Positions 10,724 to 21,369 of a DNA stretch of 64,000 bases are shown piece after piece (positions within the stretch are counted from its first letter, which is position 1; each line of letters starts with the position of its first letter). The notes beneath the pieces were generated by a model that was given only the letters and a program-made list of their open reading frames with translations, searched no databases and was not told the origin of the DNA. Position numbers and translations under genes: made by a program. The stretch is from the NCBI GenBank assembly GCA_933228675.1, contig OW121741.1, forward strand, positions 36,175,952 to 36,239,951, written 5' to 3'. Origin of the DNA: Stomorhina lunata (taxonomy: Eukaryota > Arthropoda > Insecta > Diptera > Rhiniidae).

Positions 10724-12781
10724 ATGGTAGATTTAGATTGTGTGGAAGAAGCGGATGCGCCGCCACAAGTAATGGTTAATCAATCATCCCAGGAGTTATC
10801 TAACCAAACGAAGAAACAGCAATTGTGTAGACTTTGTTTACAGCAGCAGGATGACGCTGAAGATTCCAATAAAATTGTGGATATTTACGAAGAACCTGGT
10901 TTGGATGAAAATGGTGATAAACTTAAAGCTGTAGAGGATTTGTTGTATGAACTATTCAATATAAAGGTGAGGATTTTGCATTCGTCAGTTTATGTTAAAT
11001 TTCTTTAATATATATCTATTTTTTAGTACGATAAATCCTGTCTTAATCTGCCTCATATTATTTGTCATCGTTGTTGGGATATGGTACAGGCCTTCAATAG
11101 CTTTCGAAGTCTGGTCCAGCAATGTGAAGAACTACTGCAAAAACGTTTGAAACTTTTGCAAACGAATGCATTTTTGTCAGACATTGAAGATCGAAGACCA
11201 GGTCTGAATGGCAATCCAGGTATATTTGTGCCCGACGAGGATTGTGAAATACATGAAGTGAATCCAGAGCAAGATTTTGAAAGTTCCGAGGATGATTTTT
11301 CTATGGAATCAGACACAGAACCTGAAGATACGCCAGTAAAGGCAAAAGTGAATGAACCCGTATTACCAACAAAAGTTAATATAAAAGTAAACAAGAATAT
11401 AGCTCAAAAAAATAATGCTTTTAACATGGCACCACCTTTAGAGGCGATAGTAAACAACGATTTAAATACACCAAAAGATGTAACACCTGCTAACAAGCCT
11501 ATGGAGCATGTTAATCTGGAATTTACCATTAAGAATACCTATTCCTGCCAGTACTGCGATATGTCTTTTACTACACAAAATGATTGCACAGAGCATGAAT
11601 CTCTTCATGATCCTAATGCACCGTTCTTGTGTAATTTCTGTCCCATGCGTTGTACCAGTCGTCAGGCTTTAATTGGCCACATTAAAGAGACTCATGATCC
11701 CGAAAGACCCTATGTATGTGCTATATGCAACAAAGGCTTTTGTAGACGTTCTGATCTTAAAAAGCACTCTATAGTGCACACGGGCGTAAGACCATTTGTT
11801 TGTCCCATATGTTCGAAAAGTTTCTCACGCAATACGAATCTTACCAAGCACATGCGTATACATAGCAGTATTAAACCTTTTGTATGTCAACAGTGTCCAC
11901 GTTCATTTTCTACAGCACCAGAACTTTTACGTCATAGCCGTACTCATTCTGAGGTAAGAAACTTTAAATGCTCCAGATGCCCGTCTTCGTTTGCTCGCAA
12001 GGATAAACTACACTTACACGAACAGGCTCATTATCGCAAGGAAACAGAATTTCTTCTCAATCAAGCCAAACTACCAGGGCAACAAAATGTGTTACCACAA
12101 CATGTTGAAAATATGGAGAATATGGTGGTATCTCTAAATCCGTATGCAAATGTGGATATTAATCAACCTAAATCTGCAGAGGATTTACAGCGTTCATTAT
12201 TTGCAAACAATCAGTATCCCCCTACAACAAAACCACAGCACAAACCCACACCACCCCAAAAATCTTCACATGGACGCATACATACTTGCGACATTTGCAG
12301 TAAGTCCTTTACCCGAGAACGTGATTTACATCGTCACCAGGCATTACATTTAGATACTCTCTTCACTTGCAAACAATGTGGTTTGGGCTTCAGCAGGCGC
12401 GAGAAGCTAGCAAGACACGAATTGGAGCAGCATGGTCCTCAGTATCCCTGTGATATATGTCGCATAACATTCCATAAACGCGAAGAACTGGAAAAGCATT
12501 TGAAAATGCATGAACTGCAACAGAATGCCGCTTTATCTGCCCATCAAGCTGTACTCAATGCAGCAGGTGTTGTTCATGCACCCATGGAACTAACCCAAAT
12601 TCACCATCACTCTGTAGCACAGGCAATGCAGCAACCTCAACCTCCTCCTTTACCCCCAGTTGTAGCTCTAACTACTCATCGTCCCTCAGCGGCGGATATG
12701 TCCTTTTACAGCAACATGGTACCAACCATGAATTTGGGCTTTTACAGTGAAACACGGCCTGAAGATCGTAATGGTATTTAA
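10724..12781 (+). CDS. ZAD-type C2H2 zinc-finger protein, two exons
   Basis: The CDS is join(10724..10966, 11027..12781), 665 aa, probably a nuclear DNA-binding regulator. The 60-bp intron (10967-11026) has a GTGAG donor and a pyrimidine-rich TTTTTTAG acceptor in phase 0. Splicing completes an N-terminal ZAD dimerisation domain: CRLCL in exon 1 and ICHRCWDMV in exon 2, with the four zinc-binding cysteines split by the intron. An acidic linker follows, then six clustered C2H2 fingers (first YSCQYC, sixth FKCSRC), an about 90-residue linker, and three more fingers (HTCDIC, FTCKQC, YPCDIC). The tail is rich in His, Gln and Pro. Fingers 3-5 have near-canonical seven-residue linkers, suggesting sequence-specific DNA binding. 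ZAD proteins are greatly expanded in insects. I cannot name the orthologue or its targets. Confidence 0.93.
10967..11026 (+). other. Intron of the ZAD zinc-finger gene
   Basis: GT at 10967-10968 and AG at 11025-11026 bound a 60-bp AT-rich intron, a typical dipteran size. Removing it joins FNIK to YDKSC in frame and restores the second cysteine pair of the ZAD domain. Without splicing the reading frame runs to a stop at about 11008. Confidence 0.92.
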
Positions 12782-12851
12782 GAGATTGTCTGGCGACACA
12801 ATTATTATTTTCATTTTAATTATTTTACTTTATATTCATTCTAGTACTTTT

Positions 12852-12857
12852 AATAAA
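12852..12857 (+). promoter_or_regulatory. Poly(A) signal of the zinc-finger gene
   Basis: AATAAA lies 71 bases after the zinc-finger stop codon, the first such hexamer downstream. It is a plausible cleavage signal and implies a very short 3' UTR. Confidence 0.6.
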
Positions 12858-12869
12858 CATTTCATACAT

Positions 12870-13450
12870 TTATGTATTGGTATTAAAAATATATTATCCT
12901 CGGTATTTATTTAAAAACAAGTCATATCAAAGATAACAGAAGACTTTACAATTGAGTCAAATTACCTTTAATCAAAGTATGCCCTTTAACACTAATAAAT
13001 ACATAGATTATGTCCTTTTTACATTACATCAACAAGTTGCCAAGGTTAATACATTATAATGCTAGAAAAATTAAAACAAGAAACATAAATGATATTTACA
13101 TCTGCGTGAATGAACATATACAATTTTTCTATCAAAGGACATTAACTTATTAATGTTTTCAAGTCATGCAATTTTATCACTTTATTTAAACATGAGTCAA
13201 AATTTCGTACATAAAATTATATTAAAAATGTAGAAACTTTGGGCCTTTTTTACCCCTCAATTGTCCAGATTTTCAAAAAGTACACGTTTTCGATATTATT
13301 TTGTTGTGTATCGAATGCAATATAAACTTTGTTACTACATCGTTTTAGAAAATAAGTTATTTTAAAAACATCCTCTGAGTGCACTTTTTATTCAGTTTTT
13401 GTTTTATATTTACATCTTGAAAACGATTTGAAAAAAGTATTAAACATTAT
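12870..13450. other. Intergenic, no feature recognised
   Basis: AT-rich sequence without coding potential, clear repeats or RNA-gene structure. Confidence 0.4.
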
Positions 13451-13534
13451 AATTTTTTCAAGTGGGTCTGGCCGGGGATTTAACTTGGGACCTCTGGTAT
13501 GCTAGGCAGATGACTAACCTGCTATACCACTTGG
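13451..13534 (-). mobile_element. tRNA-like SINE head fragment
   Basis: On the minus strand an A-box-like TGGTATAGCAGGTTAG and a B-box-like AAGTTAAATCCCC are followed by GGCCAGACC and ACTTGAAAAAATTA, in the same order as in the SINE at 5252-5553. The SINE body is not recognisable beyond the head. CAAGTGG at the 5' side and CCACTTG at the 3' side could pair as a seven-base acceptor-like stem, but no proper T arm or anticodon arm forms, so I do not call a tRNA gene. Confidence 0.55.
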
Positions 13535-13559
13535 CAATGTTATGACATCAATATTATAG

Positions 13560-14060
13560 GAAGCGCATGATCAACATCAACTGCGGCTATTATTTAGCGT
13601 TATTGAAGCGTTTGAAAAACGAAATCCCTATAAAACGCCCCATTTAAAGTAAAAGAAGTGGCACAAATTTATGAAATCTATTGGCTTCTAATTGCTTCCG
13701 CATCAACCATATTCCCATATGTAGACTTTAGTGATTTTTTTCCTGCTTTTAGAACTCCAATGAAAAAATAACTTACTTTCTCAAACTATGGACTATTCTG
13801 AGGTTTAACAGAAATTTTATTAAAGCTATAGTCGATGTATCGCCCTTGAAAGAACTTTTTAGACATATTAAAAATAACTGTCCGTATATAACCACATAAC
13901 ATAAGAAAGGCTGGAGTAATTCGACTGATTTCACTGTTTAACAAAATTTGAAGTCGTGAACAAATGAATTTGACCCCTAATCCGTATGTAAAATTGTTCG
14001 CTCAGTTCGTTCCGAATATGAAGTCAAAATGATCAAAAGTATAACAGTTTTTGAGATATA
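13560..14060. other. Intergenic, no feature recognised
   Basis: No coding, RNA or repeat signal that I can support. Confidence 0.35.
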
Positions 14061-14062
14061 CA

Positions 14063-14391
14063 GGCATGTCACAAATATCGTTCGGAATTAAAACCATCCC
14101 GTAGTTCAATTCCGATCAAAATGGTTTTAGGTTCTATAGATTCCGAAAAATTTGTAATGTCCAAAAATATTACAAATATTGAAATTAGTTACACTATCGT
14201 TCAACAAAAACCACTGAATATTTGAAGAAATTATTCAAATATTGAATAAACAAAGAAAAACATACAAATTCAATTCCATTTTATGAAAATAATGTGGTTT
14301 CATTCCGAAAAAAAATCGTTTTACGTTACTATAGAAGCAAAATACGGAATTCATTCCACTTTCGAACGTAATTAAGTTCTGTGACATGGCC
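14063..14391. mobile_element. MITE copy 1 with GGCATGTCAC inverted ends
   Basis: The left end reads GGCATGTCAC followed by TCGTTCGGAAT. The right end is the complement, with TTCGAACG and then GTGACATGGCC. The interior is AT-rich without an ORF. A second copy lies at 14556-14903. The class is unknown, and no unambiguous target-site duplication is visible because the immediate flanks are similar in both copies. Confidence 0.65.
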
Positions 14392-14555
14392 GATAGTAAC
14401 ATTACAGTTTTTTGCATTTTCAAAAAAAAAAAAAAAAATGATGTCACTTTAATTAAATTATTTTGGAAATTAGTCTAGCGATTCCCTTTTTATTTCTTTT
14501 CGTTAAAAGATAATGAAATTTTTGAAACAAACACAGATCGTTTGTGAAATATACA

Positions 14556-14903
14556 GGCATGTCACGAATTCCGTTCGGAATAGAAACCATTCCGTAGTTG
14601 AATTCCGATCGAAATGGTTTTAGGTTCTATAGATTCCCAAAAATTTTAAATGTCCAAAATCAGTACAAAATAAGATTTTTTTAATTGAAATTTTCAACTC
14701 TATCTTTGTTTTAACAAAAAACACTGATTAATTGAGGAAATTGTTCAAATATTGAATAAACAACTAAAAACATATGAATTCAATTCCACTTTGAAAATAG
14801 AAAGTGGTTTCATTCCGAAAAATTTTTTCGTTTTACCTTTTCAATAGAAGCAAAGTGCGGAATTCATTCCACTTCCGAACGGAATTGAGTTCTGTGACAT
14901 GGC
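14556..14903. mobile_element. MITE copy 2 with GGCATGTCAC inverted ends
   Basis: This second copy shares the ends and most of the interior with the one at 14063-14391. The inverted ends are better preserved: AATTCCGTTCGGAA at left and TTCCGAACGGAATT at right. Short flanks (GATAGT after, ATATACA before) are also shared. That suggests either that the true element is slightly longer or that the pair arose by tandem duplication. Confidence 0.65.
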
Positions 14904-15044
14904 TGATAGTCGATAAATGACTGAGTTACAGTTAAGAGTAACAGATCAATGCATTATTCAACAAAAATCGGTCAGTTAAATAACTGGCTCACTACGTTCA
15001 TTTGAATGATGCTTTCATTTAAACCCACTCGTCCACGAACGACA

Positions 15045-15440
15045 CAGCTCTAATCCTGATTGTTATGAAATTCTAAGACAATTGAACGATGAACATCTGT
15101 CTGAAAAAAGATGCTAGGAAAACAAAATTTGTCTGTTTGCCCCAGTAACAGGTTCGTTTGTTCCTCTACACATTTTTACCGTTAGAACGGAATTTAATAA
15201 AGAAGGTTAAAGGGTTAAGCTTTTCCGAAAAATTTAACGTGAGATTGAGGTTATATTAAATATTAGTGGGACAACCGCATGTTTATATTAAGTTTAGTAT
15301 TTAAATTGTGCGTATTCGGTTCACATTTGACCATAGCTCCCATGTAAACCACTTACTAAAACGGATTAAATACCAAAAAGAATATATGATTTCCAATTTT
15401 AATGTGCTCATGTGCTCCCTTGCAAAATGTAATCGCGGCT
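15045..15440 (+). repeat. Diverged mini-me-like repeat fragment
   Basis: It contains 'tatgaaattctaagacaatt' and 'cacatttgaccatagctccc', phrases shared with the better copies at 56.5-57.5 kb. The GTCY microsatellite is reduced to a short CATCTGTCTG. Ends are not defined. Confidence 0.45.
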
Positions 15441-15843
15441 TTTCTTCATCTTTTTTTTTTAATTTATTGTTGAAACACTTGCCTTAACACCCGCTCGGGT
15501 CCTGATTTGCGGTACAGTTAGTGCAGAATTTGACGCAATTCCCAAGATATTTCTCATTTATAGCGCGAATGTTCACTAAAACGCAATATTTTTCTTCTAT
15601 TACAGGTATAACGTGCTAATCAAAGCCAACTAATTGCAAAACAAAAAATTAAAAATGCAAAGTGGTTCTAATCATATGAATTGATTTCTTTTGGCCTTTT
15701 TCTGATTTTTTTTGAAATATAGGCTGTCGCGGAAAATTCTAGTAAAGGTGCTATAGGTTCCTGCAATTTTATCTTTACTACGACACAAAATTTTTTTCTG
15801 AAGATGAAACGCTGTTCTAATCATATGATTTAGAGTGTATGTA
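15441..15843. other. Intergenic, no feature recognised
   Basis: AT-rich sequence up to the rosa-like insertion; no supported feature. Confidence 0.35.
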
Positions 15844-16740
15844 TCGGGTGTTTTTTATTGAGGTATAGAACTTTAAGTTGGCATCACTTTTTTAACTGGC
15901 GGCCATTTTGTCAGCTGTCAAGTGATTAATATTTAGTTTGGTTTGCCATTTCATCATGAACAGGTTGACAAAAGAACAACGCTTGCAAATCCTGCAAATT
16001 TATTTCGAAAATAATGGTTCAGTTCGCGAAGTTTATGGTCGACATAATCGTCCATCAGAGCAATTAATTCGTTTAACCATGGATCGTTTTCGCACTACGT
16101 TTACTCTATGTGATAATACGCATCCGCAGCGACGTCGAACAGTGCGCATCGAAGAAACAATTGCCGCTGTAGAGCAAAGTGTTGAAGAGGACCCGAATGA
16201 ATCGATTCGCCACCGTGCACAGCAATTGGAGCTTTGTCCATCAACTTTATGGAAGATTTTGCGCAAAGATCTTGGCTTGCGACCTTACAAGATCCAGCTT
16301 GTGCAAGAATTAAAGCCGCGAGACCATGCAATGCGTCGTGATTTTCGTGTATGGGCCGAAAATGAGATTGATCTCGATGCTGATTTTCATCGCAAAATTT
16401 CAATTGGCCACCAAGATCGTGCGATTTGACACCACTGGATTATTTTCTTTGGGGATATGTGAAGTCGCTCGTCTACGCCAACAAACCAGAAACTTGGAAG
16501 CCAATATTCGTGGCGTTATTGCCAACATACGGCCCCATATGCTCGAAAAAGTAGTTGAAAATTGGACCTGTAGAATTGGCTTTATTCGAGCCAGCCTCGG
16601 CGGCCACATGCCCGAAATCATATTTAAACATTAATGGCATAAAATTATCCTTCCAATAAAGCCAAATCGATGGACATTAAAACGACTTTCTTGTGTTTTA
16701 TTTCAATTCGAAGTTCTATACCTCCAAAAAAAACACCCAT
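15844..16740 (+). mobile_element. DD41D (rosa-like) mariner copy 1, internally deleted
   Basis: This 897-bp copy is flanked by TA dinucleotides (15842-15843 and 16741-16742). It ends in imperfect terminal inverted repeats beginning GGGTGTTTTTT and containing GAGGTATAGAACTT. Against copy 4 it lacks three blocks of 21, 376 and 10 bp, which account exactly for the difference from 1304 bp. The transposase remnant starts at ATG 15953 within the open frame 15938-16429. It keeps the N-terminal helix-turn-helix but loses all catalytic aspartates except the final one, because the 376-bp deletion shifts the frame. It is non-autonomous. Confidence 0.92.
15953..16634 (+). pseudogene. DD41D transposase remnant, copy 1
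   Basis: The reading starts MNRLTKEQRLQILQIYF and runs to about residue 148 before the 376-bp deletion. It then leaves the transposase frame and stops at 16429. The last part of the transposase (ending in HMPEIIFKH, stop at about 16634) is in another frame and carries the 10-bp deletion. YRKLRPF is missing from the N-terminal DNA-binding region through an in-frame 21-bp deletion. No functional product is expected. Confidence 0.88.
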
Positions 16741-16742
16741 TA

Positions 16743-17866
16743 GATATGTATGTTTTATGTTGGCCGAACATAAAATTTTTCCTTGATAAATTTGTTCTTT
16801 TATATTTGCCTTTATATAGAAAGTACCTACAATTCGACCTGACCCAATAAGTCACTTAAAATCTCTTTAGATGCTCTCTTAAGAACTCTTTGTACTAGTT
16901 AAGTCTTATAAAGTTTGTACTCAATAGTTAAGTATGTTACTCTTCGAAAATGTAATACACGCGACATGTAAAAATTAATAAACAGTTATAGAGTAAATAC
17001 AAATACGAGTAGGCACAAATTACACGACGAGTATGTGAATGTGCAACAATTTTCTCGCTTTCGGTTCTATCACAGCAAAAATCATGAAAAGGAAGAAATT
17101 TGTTTTTATTTTATAATTTTTATATCGAATGTAGAAGAATACTAGACTTTTGTGTGATATACGGGTTATAAATAGTAATTGTGGTGGATTTGTTATTATT
17201 ATTATATTGTTTAATATTTATCATAGTATCATTCGGAGACAGTGTGACATGCTCTTTGGTTGGTGAGTTTAATTGAATTCAATTCATTTCAGTTTCTTAC
17301 TGACATTTGGTCCAACACCACTTGCAACGCCCGGTGTTTGGTGGTGTTGTCGTTTTTATTGTCGTCTGGTCTTATCTAAATAGTTTATCCAAATTTATCA
17401 CTTATATTAAATTAACAGTCTATACCGTCGTAATATTTAATTGACTAAGATTTTTTGAAAGCTTAATATTTTTTGTATTGTACTTTTTTTTACTAAAAGG
17501 GGATGGTCACAGACTGAGTGACCTTTTCCCCTCATATGCCTTTTTCTCGTTTAAAGGTGTAACTTTTGATTAGAGTTAAATAATGAATTAATTAAGAAAT
17601 TTATACAAAATAATGGATATAACTAAAATAATTAAAATTTATACATACCAACTTGATATTATAATAAATTTAAATACATATGTACATATTTATTTTGCCA
17701 TGTGTCGTGTTAAATCTTAATTAATTGAACGAGAAAGAAAAAGTTTTTTTTTTTTTTGTAAAAAGTGTAATGAAAATATAATAGAAATTCTAAGAAAAAA
17801 TTTTAAAGAAGTGTGATACTTTATATGATAGTATAACGCTCATTTGCTGCATTATTGTCATAACTA
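16743..17866. other. Intergenic; one short hairpin, no gene
   Basis: No coding region. A nine-base inverted repeat, CAACACCAC and GTGGTGTTG, sits at about 17311-17350 in a locally GC-richer patch. It could be a structured RNA or chance. The rest is AT-rich. Confidence 0.4.
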
Positions 17867-18829
17867 AACAAGTAAGAAAGTGCTATAGTCGTTCAAGCCC
17901 GACCATACGATACCCTTCACCACTTAGGTCAAAGATGTTATTTTTCCTGTATAAAGACAAATATTTGCTAAATTTTGCCATCATACAAACATTTTCTCAA
18001 AACTTATATATTTAAGCTGTTTCCGTTATTTGGACTTATATGACAGCTAGGGTCAAATGTGGACCGATTATCTCGAAATTATAATAAAATTGATTACAGT
18101 TGTTACAAAAATTATGTGTGCAAAAAATAAACTTGAAATTCTCATTATCTTTAGATTTAAGAGCGTTTTAATGATTTTTGTCTCATTTAGAGCGTTTTTT
18201 AAAGAAGAGTTTGTATGGGAGCTATGGTCAAATGTGGACCGATTTCAACTTTGGTACAGTGATTTTAGTTTACATAAGCAGTATTTGTTTTAAATTTCAT
18301 GAAAAAATATTTATCGGGTATGCTCTGCAAATCACTTCCACATGATTTTGAAATCACATTAATTTTCTAAGTCGAATTATTCATTGTTCACAATTTATTT
18401 GGACAATTTTATAACTCAGTGCACTTAAGACGAAGAAGATCTAGTAGGTTATTGATAAATTCTATGAAAATTACAACAATTATAGAAATTACAGCCTTTT
18501 TGAATTTCATGTGAATTCAAAATCATGTGGAAGTGATTTGCAGAACATATCCGTATATTTGTGGCCAATATATCAATTCCGGGAAGTGGGACCTATGGGA
18601 GCTACCATAAATAATGGACCGATTTTGACGAATTCAATAGCCATGGTCCCATTATCAAAAAAATGATCTGTGTCAAATTTCAACAAATTATCTTTAGAAT
18701 TGCCACCTGTTTGATTACAAGGTTTACATGGGGGTCCAGCCAGCCAGACGGACGGACATCGCTAAATCGACTCAGAAAGTGATTGTAAGTCTTATAATAC
18801 CCTTTCCACCTATGGTGGTGAAGGGTATA
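17867..18829 (+). repeat. Mini-me/DINE-like element with GTCY-type microsatellite
   Basis: It starts ACAAGTAAGAAAGTGCTATA and ends at GGTGAAGGGTAT. Near the start 'cgatacccttcaccac' is complementary to the end motif. Internal phrases such as 'atgggagctatggtcaaatg' and, near the end, CAGCCAGACGGACGGACATC recur in the copies at 54.0-54.7 and 55.3-56.1 kb. It has no coding capacity. The head motif recurs at 18830-18900, suggesting another truncated copy follows directly. The (GTCY)n block is the feature described for dipteran mini-me elements. Confidence 0.65.
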
Positions 18830-18939
18830 ACAAGTAAGAGTGTTATATTTGACTATCGGTCAAGCCCGACTATTCAATTCCTTTTACCAATTTTTCTTAA
18901 ATCCTAGAGACATGTCTGTGATCAATTTTCTAATCACAG

Positions 18940-19125
18940 CAAAAATTATTGATTTGGGTTAAGTTTAAAGGTAATTCCAAATTAATGGTATCTTCACTCG
19001 GTGACCATTTAGTCCATTGCGATCCTTCCTAATAGAAGGGAGAGAGGGATAGCAGAGAAGTCGATTGAAAAGACAGTTGTGATAGAGAGAGCAAGAGAGT
19101 AGTAGAGAAGAGGTAGCTAAGACAT
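18940..19125 (-). mobile_element. LINE family C 3' UTR fragment
   Basis: It carries the 'cactcggtgacca' and 'gatccttcctaatagaaggg' blocks found at the 3' ends of the family C pieces at 20.5 and 49.6 kb. It is non-coding. Confidence 0.55.
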
Positions 19126-19720
19126 TTTTTTTATTTAGGACCAAAACTCAGGAGATGAGCCGTACTTATACAATATATTGTGATGGAACTAGGAAAATAG
19201 GTTATGGGAAGGAGGATAGATGGAGTAGTGGTTGTGGACATTCGATTTGAACTTTCCTATACTGCAACTGACTGGGAAAACTTCTGCGGGAGCAAATTCC
19301 ACATACGAACTGTACGGCTAAAGAACGAATTTTCTGAAGTGTGTTGTTATGTCTACTGACCAATCGACTGCGAAGGAATCAGCACTAACAGAAAGACGTG
19401 TTTTGAGTACGAAAGTTCGAGTATCGGGAACGAGTTCCCTTATTTCATTAGAACACATTCCAGAGTAGTAACGATAGAACAGTGTGACGCAATCCGGAGG
19501 TGCTCCAGTGGATCAATAGAGTTAAATACCTACTATCACAGATGAGCAATTTTGCCCTCTCCTGCACTCGGTTGAGAAGCTCTTAGACTTTGAATCACCG
19601 GTCCATACATGAGAGGTGGAGATCAGATGAAGTGAAGAAGCTCTTACATTAGAAAACCGAGGCACTTGAATACTTATTTCGACACTTGAAGAATGTGATT
19701 TGTCCAACGGACATCACAGT
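19126..19720 (-). mobile_element. LINE family D 3' fragment
   Basis: On the minus strand this is the 3' end of the family better preserved at 35.45-36.53 and 47.3-48.1 kb. It shows FSRTVRMWN-like sequence, the 'cctagttccatcacaat' UTR block, 'cctgagttttggtcctaaat' and a short poly(A). The reading frame is broken. Confidence 0.65.
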
Positions 19721-19779
19721 GTATTCTCATGCCCATAACATCAAGAGCATCTGATTCCTCAATATTTACACTCCTTCTC

Positions 19780-19918
19780 CCTTTTCTTTTATCTTTTCTT
19801 TTCCTCTATCTCCATTCTTCTTTTTTCTCCTCTTTTAGTAATGGAGCACAATGGACCTCTGGAGTCTCCGAGTGAAGGTGTCGCTTGACACCTCCGTTGT
19901 AACCTAACCTACACCGCC
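19780..19918 (+). mobile_element. LINE family C 3' end, plus orientation
   Basis: This is the complement of the family C 3' block: 'gagtctccgagtgaaggtgt' leads to a terminal TAACCTAACCTAC. It lies in opposite orientation to the family C piece at 20.47 kb, with a LINE A fragment between them. Confidence 0.55.
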
Positions 19919-19924
19919 TATTAA

Positions 19925-20465
19925 TACAGATGAAGTAACATGATGTGCCATGCGTTTATGCGTAAGCATACAACATTGAGACGGCCGCTTCACTGTAAAT
20001 TTCAACGAAGCGCTTGTCGCGCAATGTTGGTATTTGGTATTCGAAGCGTTTGACCTATGCACCGCCATTTTCTACATCTTGATTTCTTATGCGATTCGGC
20101 CACCATATATTAAGAAGTTTCCGCAAGCATTTGTTTGCAAAGGTTTGTAGTTTTGCAACCGTTATACAAGATGGACTTTCGATGCACATTCGAGTTGTAT
20201 ATTCGTAACTTAGTTGCTGCTGATATTTGCCGAGATTTCCAAATATCTCGAAGAATGTCGAATGCAAATTTTACCTTATTAATACGCGATTCAATGCTCT
20301 CTCTTTGAAATATTGATTTACAGCCCAATTGCCCGAGATTCAACAGTGATAGCGTTAGTGTTTTCTCGAAGGAAACCTGAGCTTTGGCTAGAAGACATAT
20401 GTCATCAGCGTATTCCAAGTCCTCGAGTTGTTTAAAGGGTGTCCATTGGATACCATGTCAACCAT
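19925..20465 (-). pseudogene. LINE family A reverse-transcriptase fragment
   Basis: Minus-strand translation gives LEYADDICLLAKAQ, SRINKVKFAFDILRDIWKSRQIS and TKLRIYNSNV. These match residues of the long RT ORF at 25225-27084 (LEYADDVCLLSQRP and AFGILRTIWKSRQIS). Frameshifts break it, and both ends of the ORF are missing. Confidence 0.75.
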
Positions 20466-20469
20466 TCTT

Positions 20470-20960
20470 ACTGAGTTTAAGGTTAGGTTAGGTCTGAAAG
20501 GTGATGTCAAGTGAATGGCATCTACACTCGGAGACCGTAGGGTACATTGTGATTCTGTCTAATAGAAAAGACAGTTGTGAGAGAGTTGTAGAGAAAAGGT
20601 AGCTACAACATTACCATATGGAAAGAGACCTATCTAAGCCATCTGAGTCCCACTATAAAAACCACAACATTACTCAGTTCGCACTGCTGGATGCCAATCA
20701 GTTCTTCATGGAATCTGTTACCTAGAAATTTAAGTATCTGGTTCTTAAGCATAGGACAATGACAGAGGATGTGCTCGATCGTTTCGGACGAATCCCCGTC
20801 CGAGCATAGTCTACAAATGTCCTGTATTGCTCTATGCCACCTATATAGCCTAGAATTTATGGCGCAGTGGCTAGTTAGAATACCGAGATTTAAGTTCATT
20901 TTTGATTTTTTTAAAGAGTTAGGATTTAAAGTCAATCAACTGTCTTGCTTATCGATATAA
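20470..20960 (-). pseudogene. LINE family C ORF2 C-terminus and 3' UTR
   Basis: The minus-strand frame ending at 20630 shows CRLCSDGDSSETIEHILCHCPML, the C-terminal zinc-knuckle region (CxxC...HxxxxC) of I/R1/LOA-type ORF2 proteins. It is followed on that strand by a 3' UTR with the 'cactcggagacc' complement and a terminus of AAGGTTAGGTTAGG on the plus strand. It is truncated upstream. Confidence 0.65.
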
Positions 20961-20974
20961 GAATGTTAGCAGAA

Positions 20975-21075
20975 AGTGGAAAGCTTTACCAAGTTGGACC
21001 AACACTCAGGGGATGACCCCTACATATGCATTGACCCCTACATGTGCATTGGGATGAAACTAGGAAAAAATGGTT
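20975..21075 (-). mobile_element. LINE family D 3' terminal fragment
   Basis: 'ggaccaacactcaggggatg' and 'gaaactagg' on the plus strand are the complement of the family D 3' UTR. The phrase 'acccctacat' with 'gcattg' is repeated internally. It is about 100 bp long and non-coding. Confidence 0.55.
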
Positions 21076-21084
21076 ATAAGAAGG

Positions 21085-21115
21085 AAATGTTTAAGCGAAT
21101 CCCGCTTAAACATTT
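21085..21115. repeat. Short perfect hairpin, 13-bp arms
   Basis: AAATGTTTAAGCG (21085-21097) and its complement CGCTTAAACATTT (21103-21115) enclose a 5-base loop. It lies between a LINE tail and the foldback at 21135-21230. Confidence 0.7.
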
Positions 21116-21134
21116 TGTTCGAAGAAAATTTTTG

Positions 21135-21230
21135 TCCGGACAAAAATTTTTTTATATGTAGTTTGACAGCTCTCTTTAAAAGAGAGAGAACATATTTTGT
21201 CAAACTACATATAATAAAAATTTGTCCGGA
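21135..21230. mobile_element. Short foldback (MITE-like), TCCGGACAAA ends
   Basis: The left arm reads TCCGGACAAAAATTT, then ATATGTAGTTTGACA. The right arm is its complement, TGTCAAACTACATAT then AAATTTGTCCGGA. The centre is a complementary CTCTCTTT/AAAGAGAG pair. The whole 96 bp can fold into one long stem. No ORF is present. Confidence 0.75.
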
Positions 21231-21369
21231 TATCATAATTAACCCTGCAACCGCAACCTTCGCCGAATCGACGCTTGTTTTACTTAATAAATTTTTCCTG
21301 AATACAAATATGCGTTTAAAACCTAAAAAATATATATTTAAAACCCATATTATATATCCCAAGTAATTG

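Noticed and set aside
13451..13534. Functional tRNA gene
   Set aside because: A and B box-like motifs exist, but T and anticodon arms do not form; the sequence matches the SINE head.
17311..17350. CAACACCAC/GTGGTGTTG hairpin as a structured RNA
   Set aside because: The stem is only nine bases with a long unpaired loop and there is no other support.
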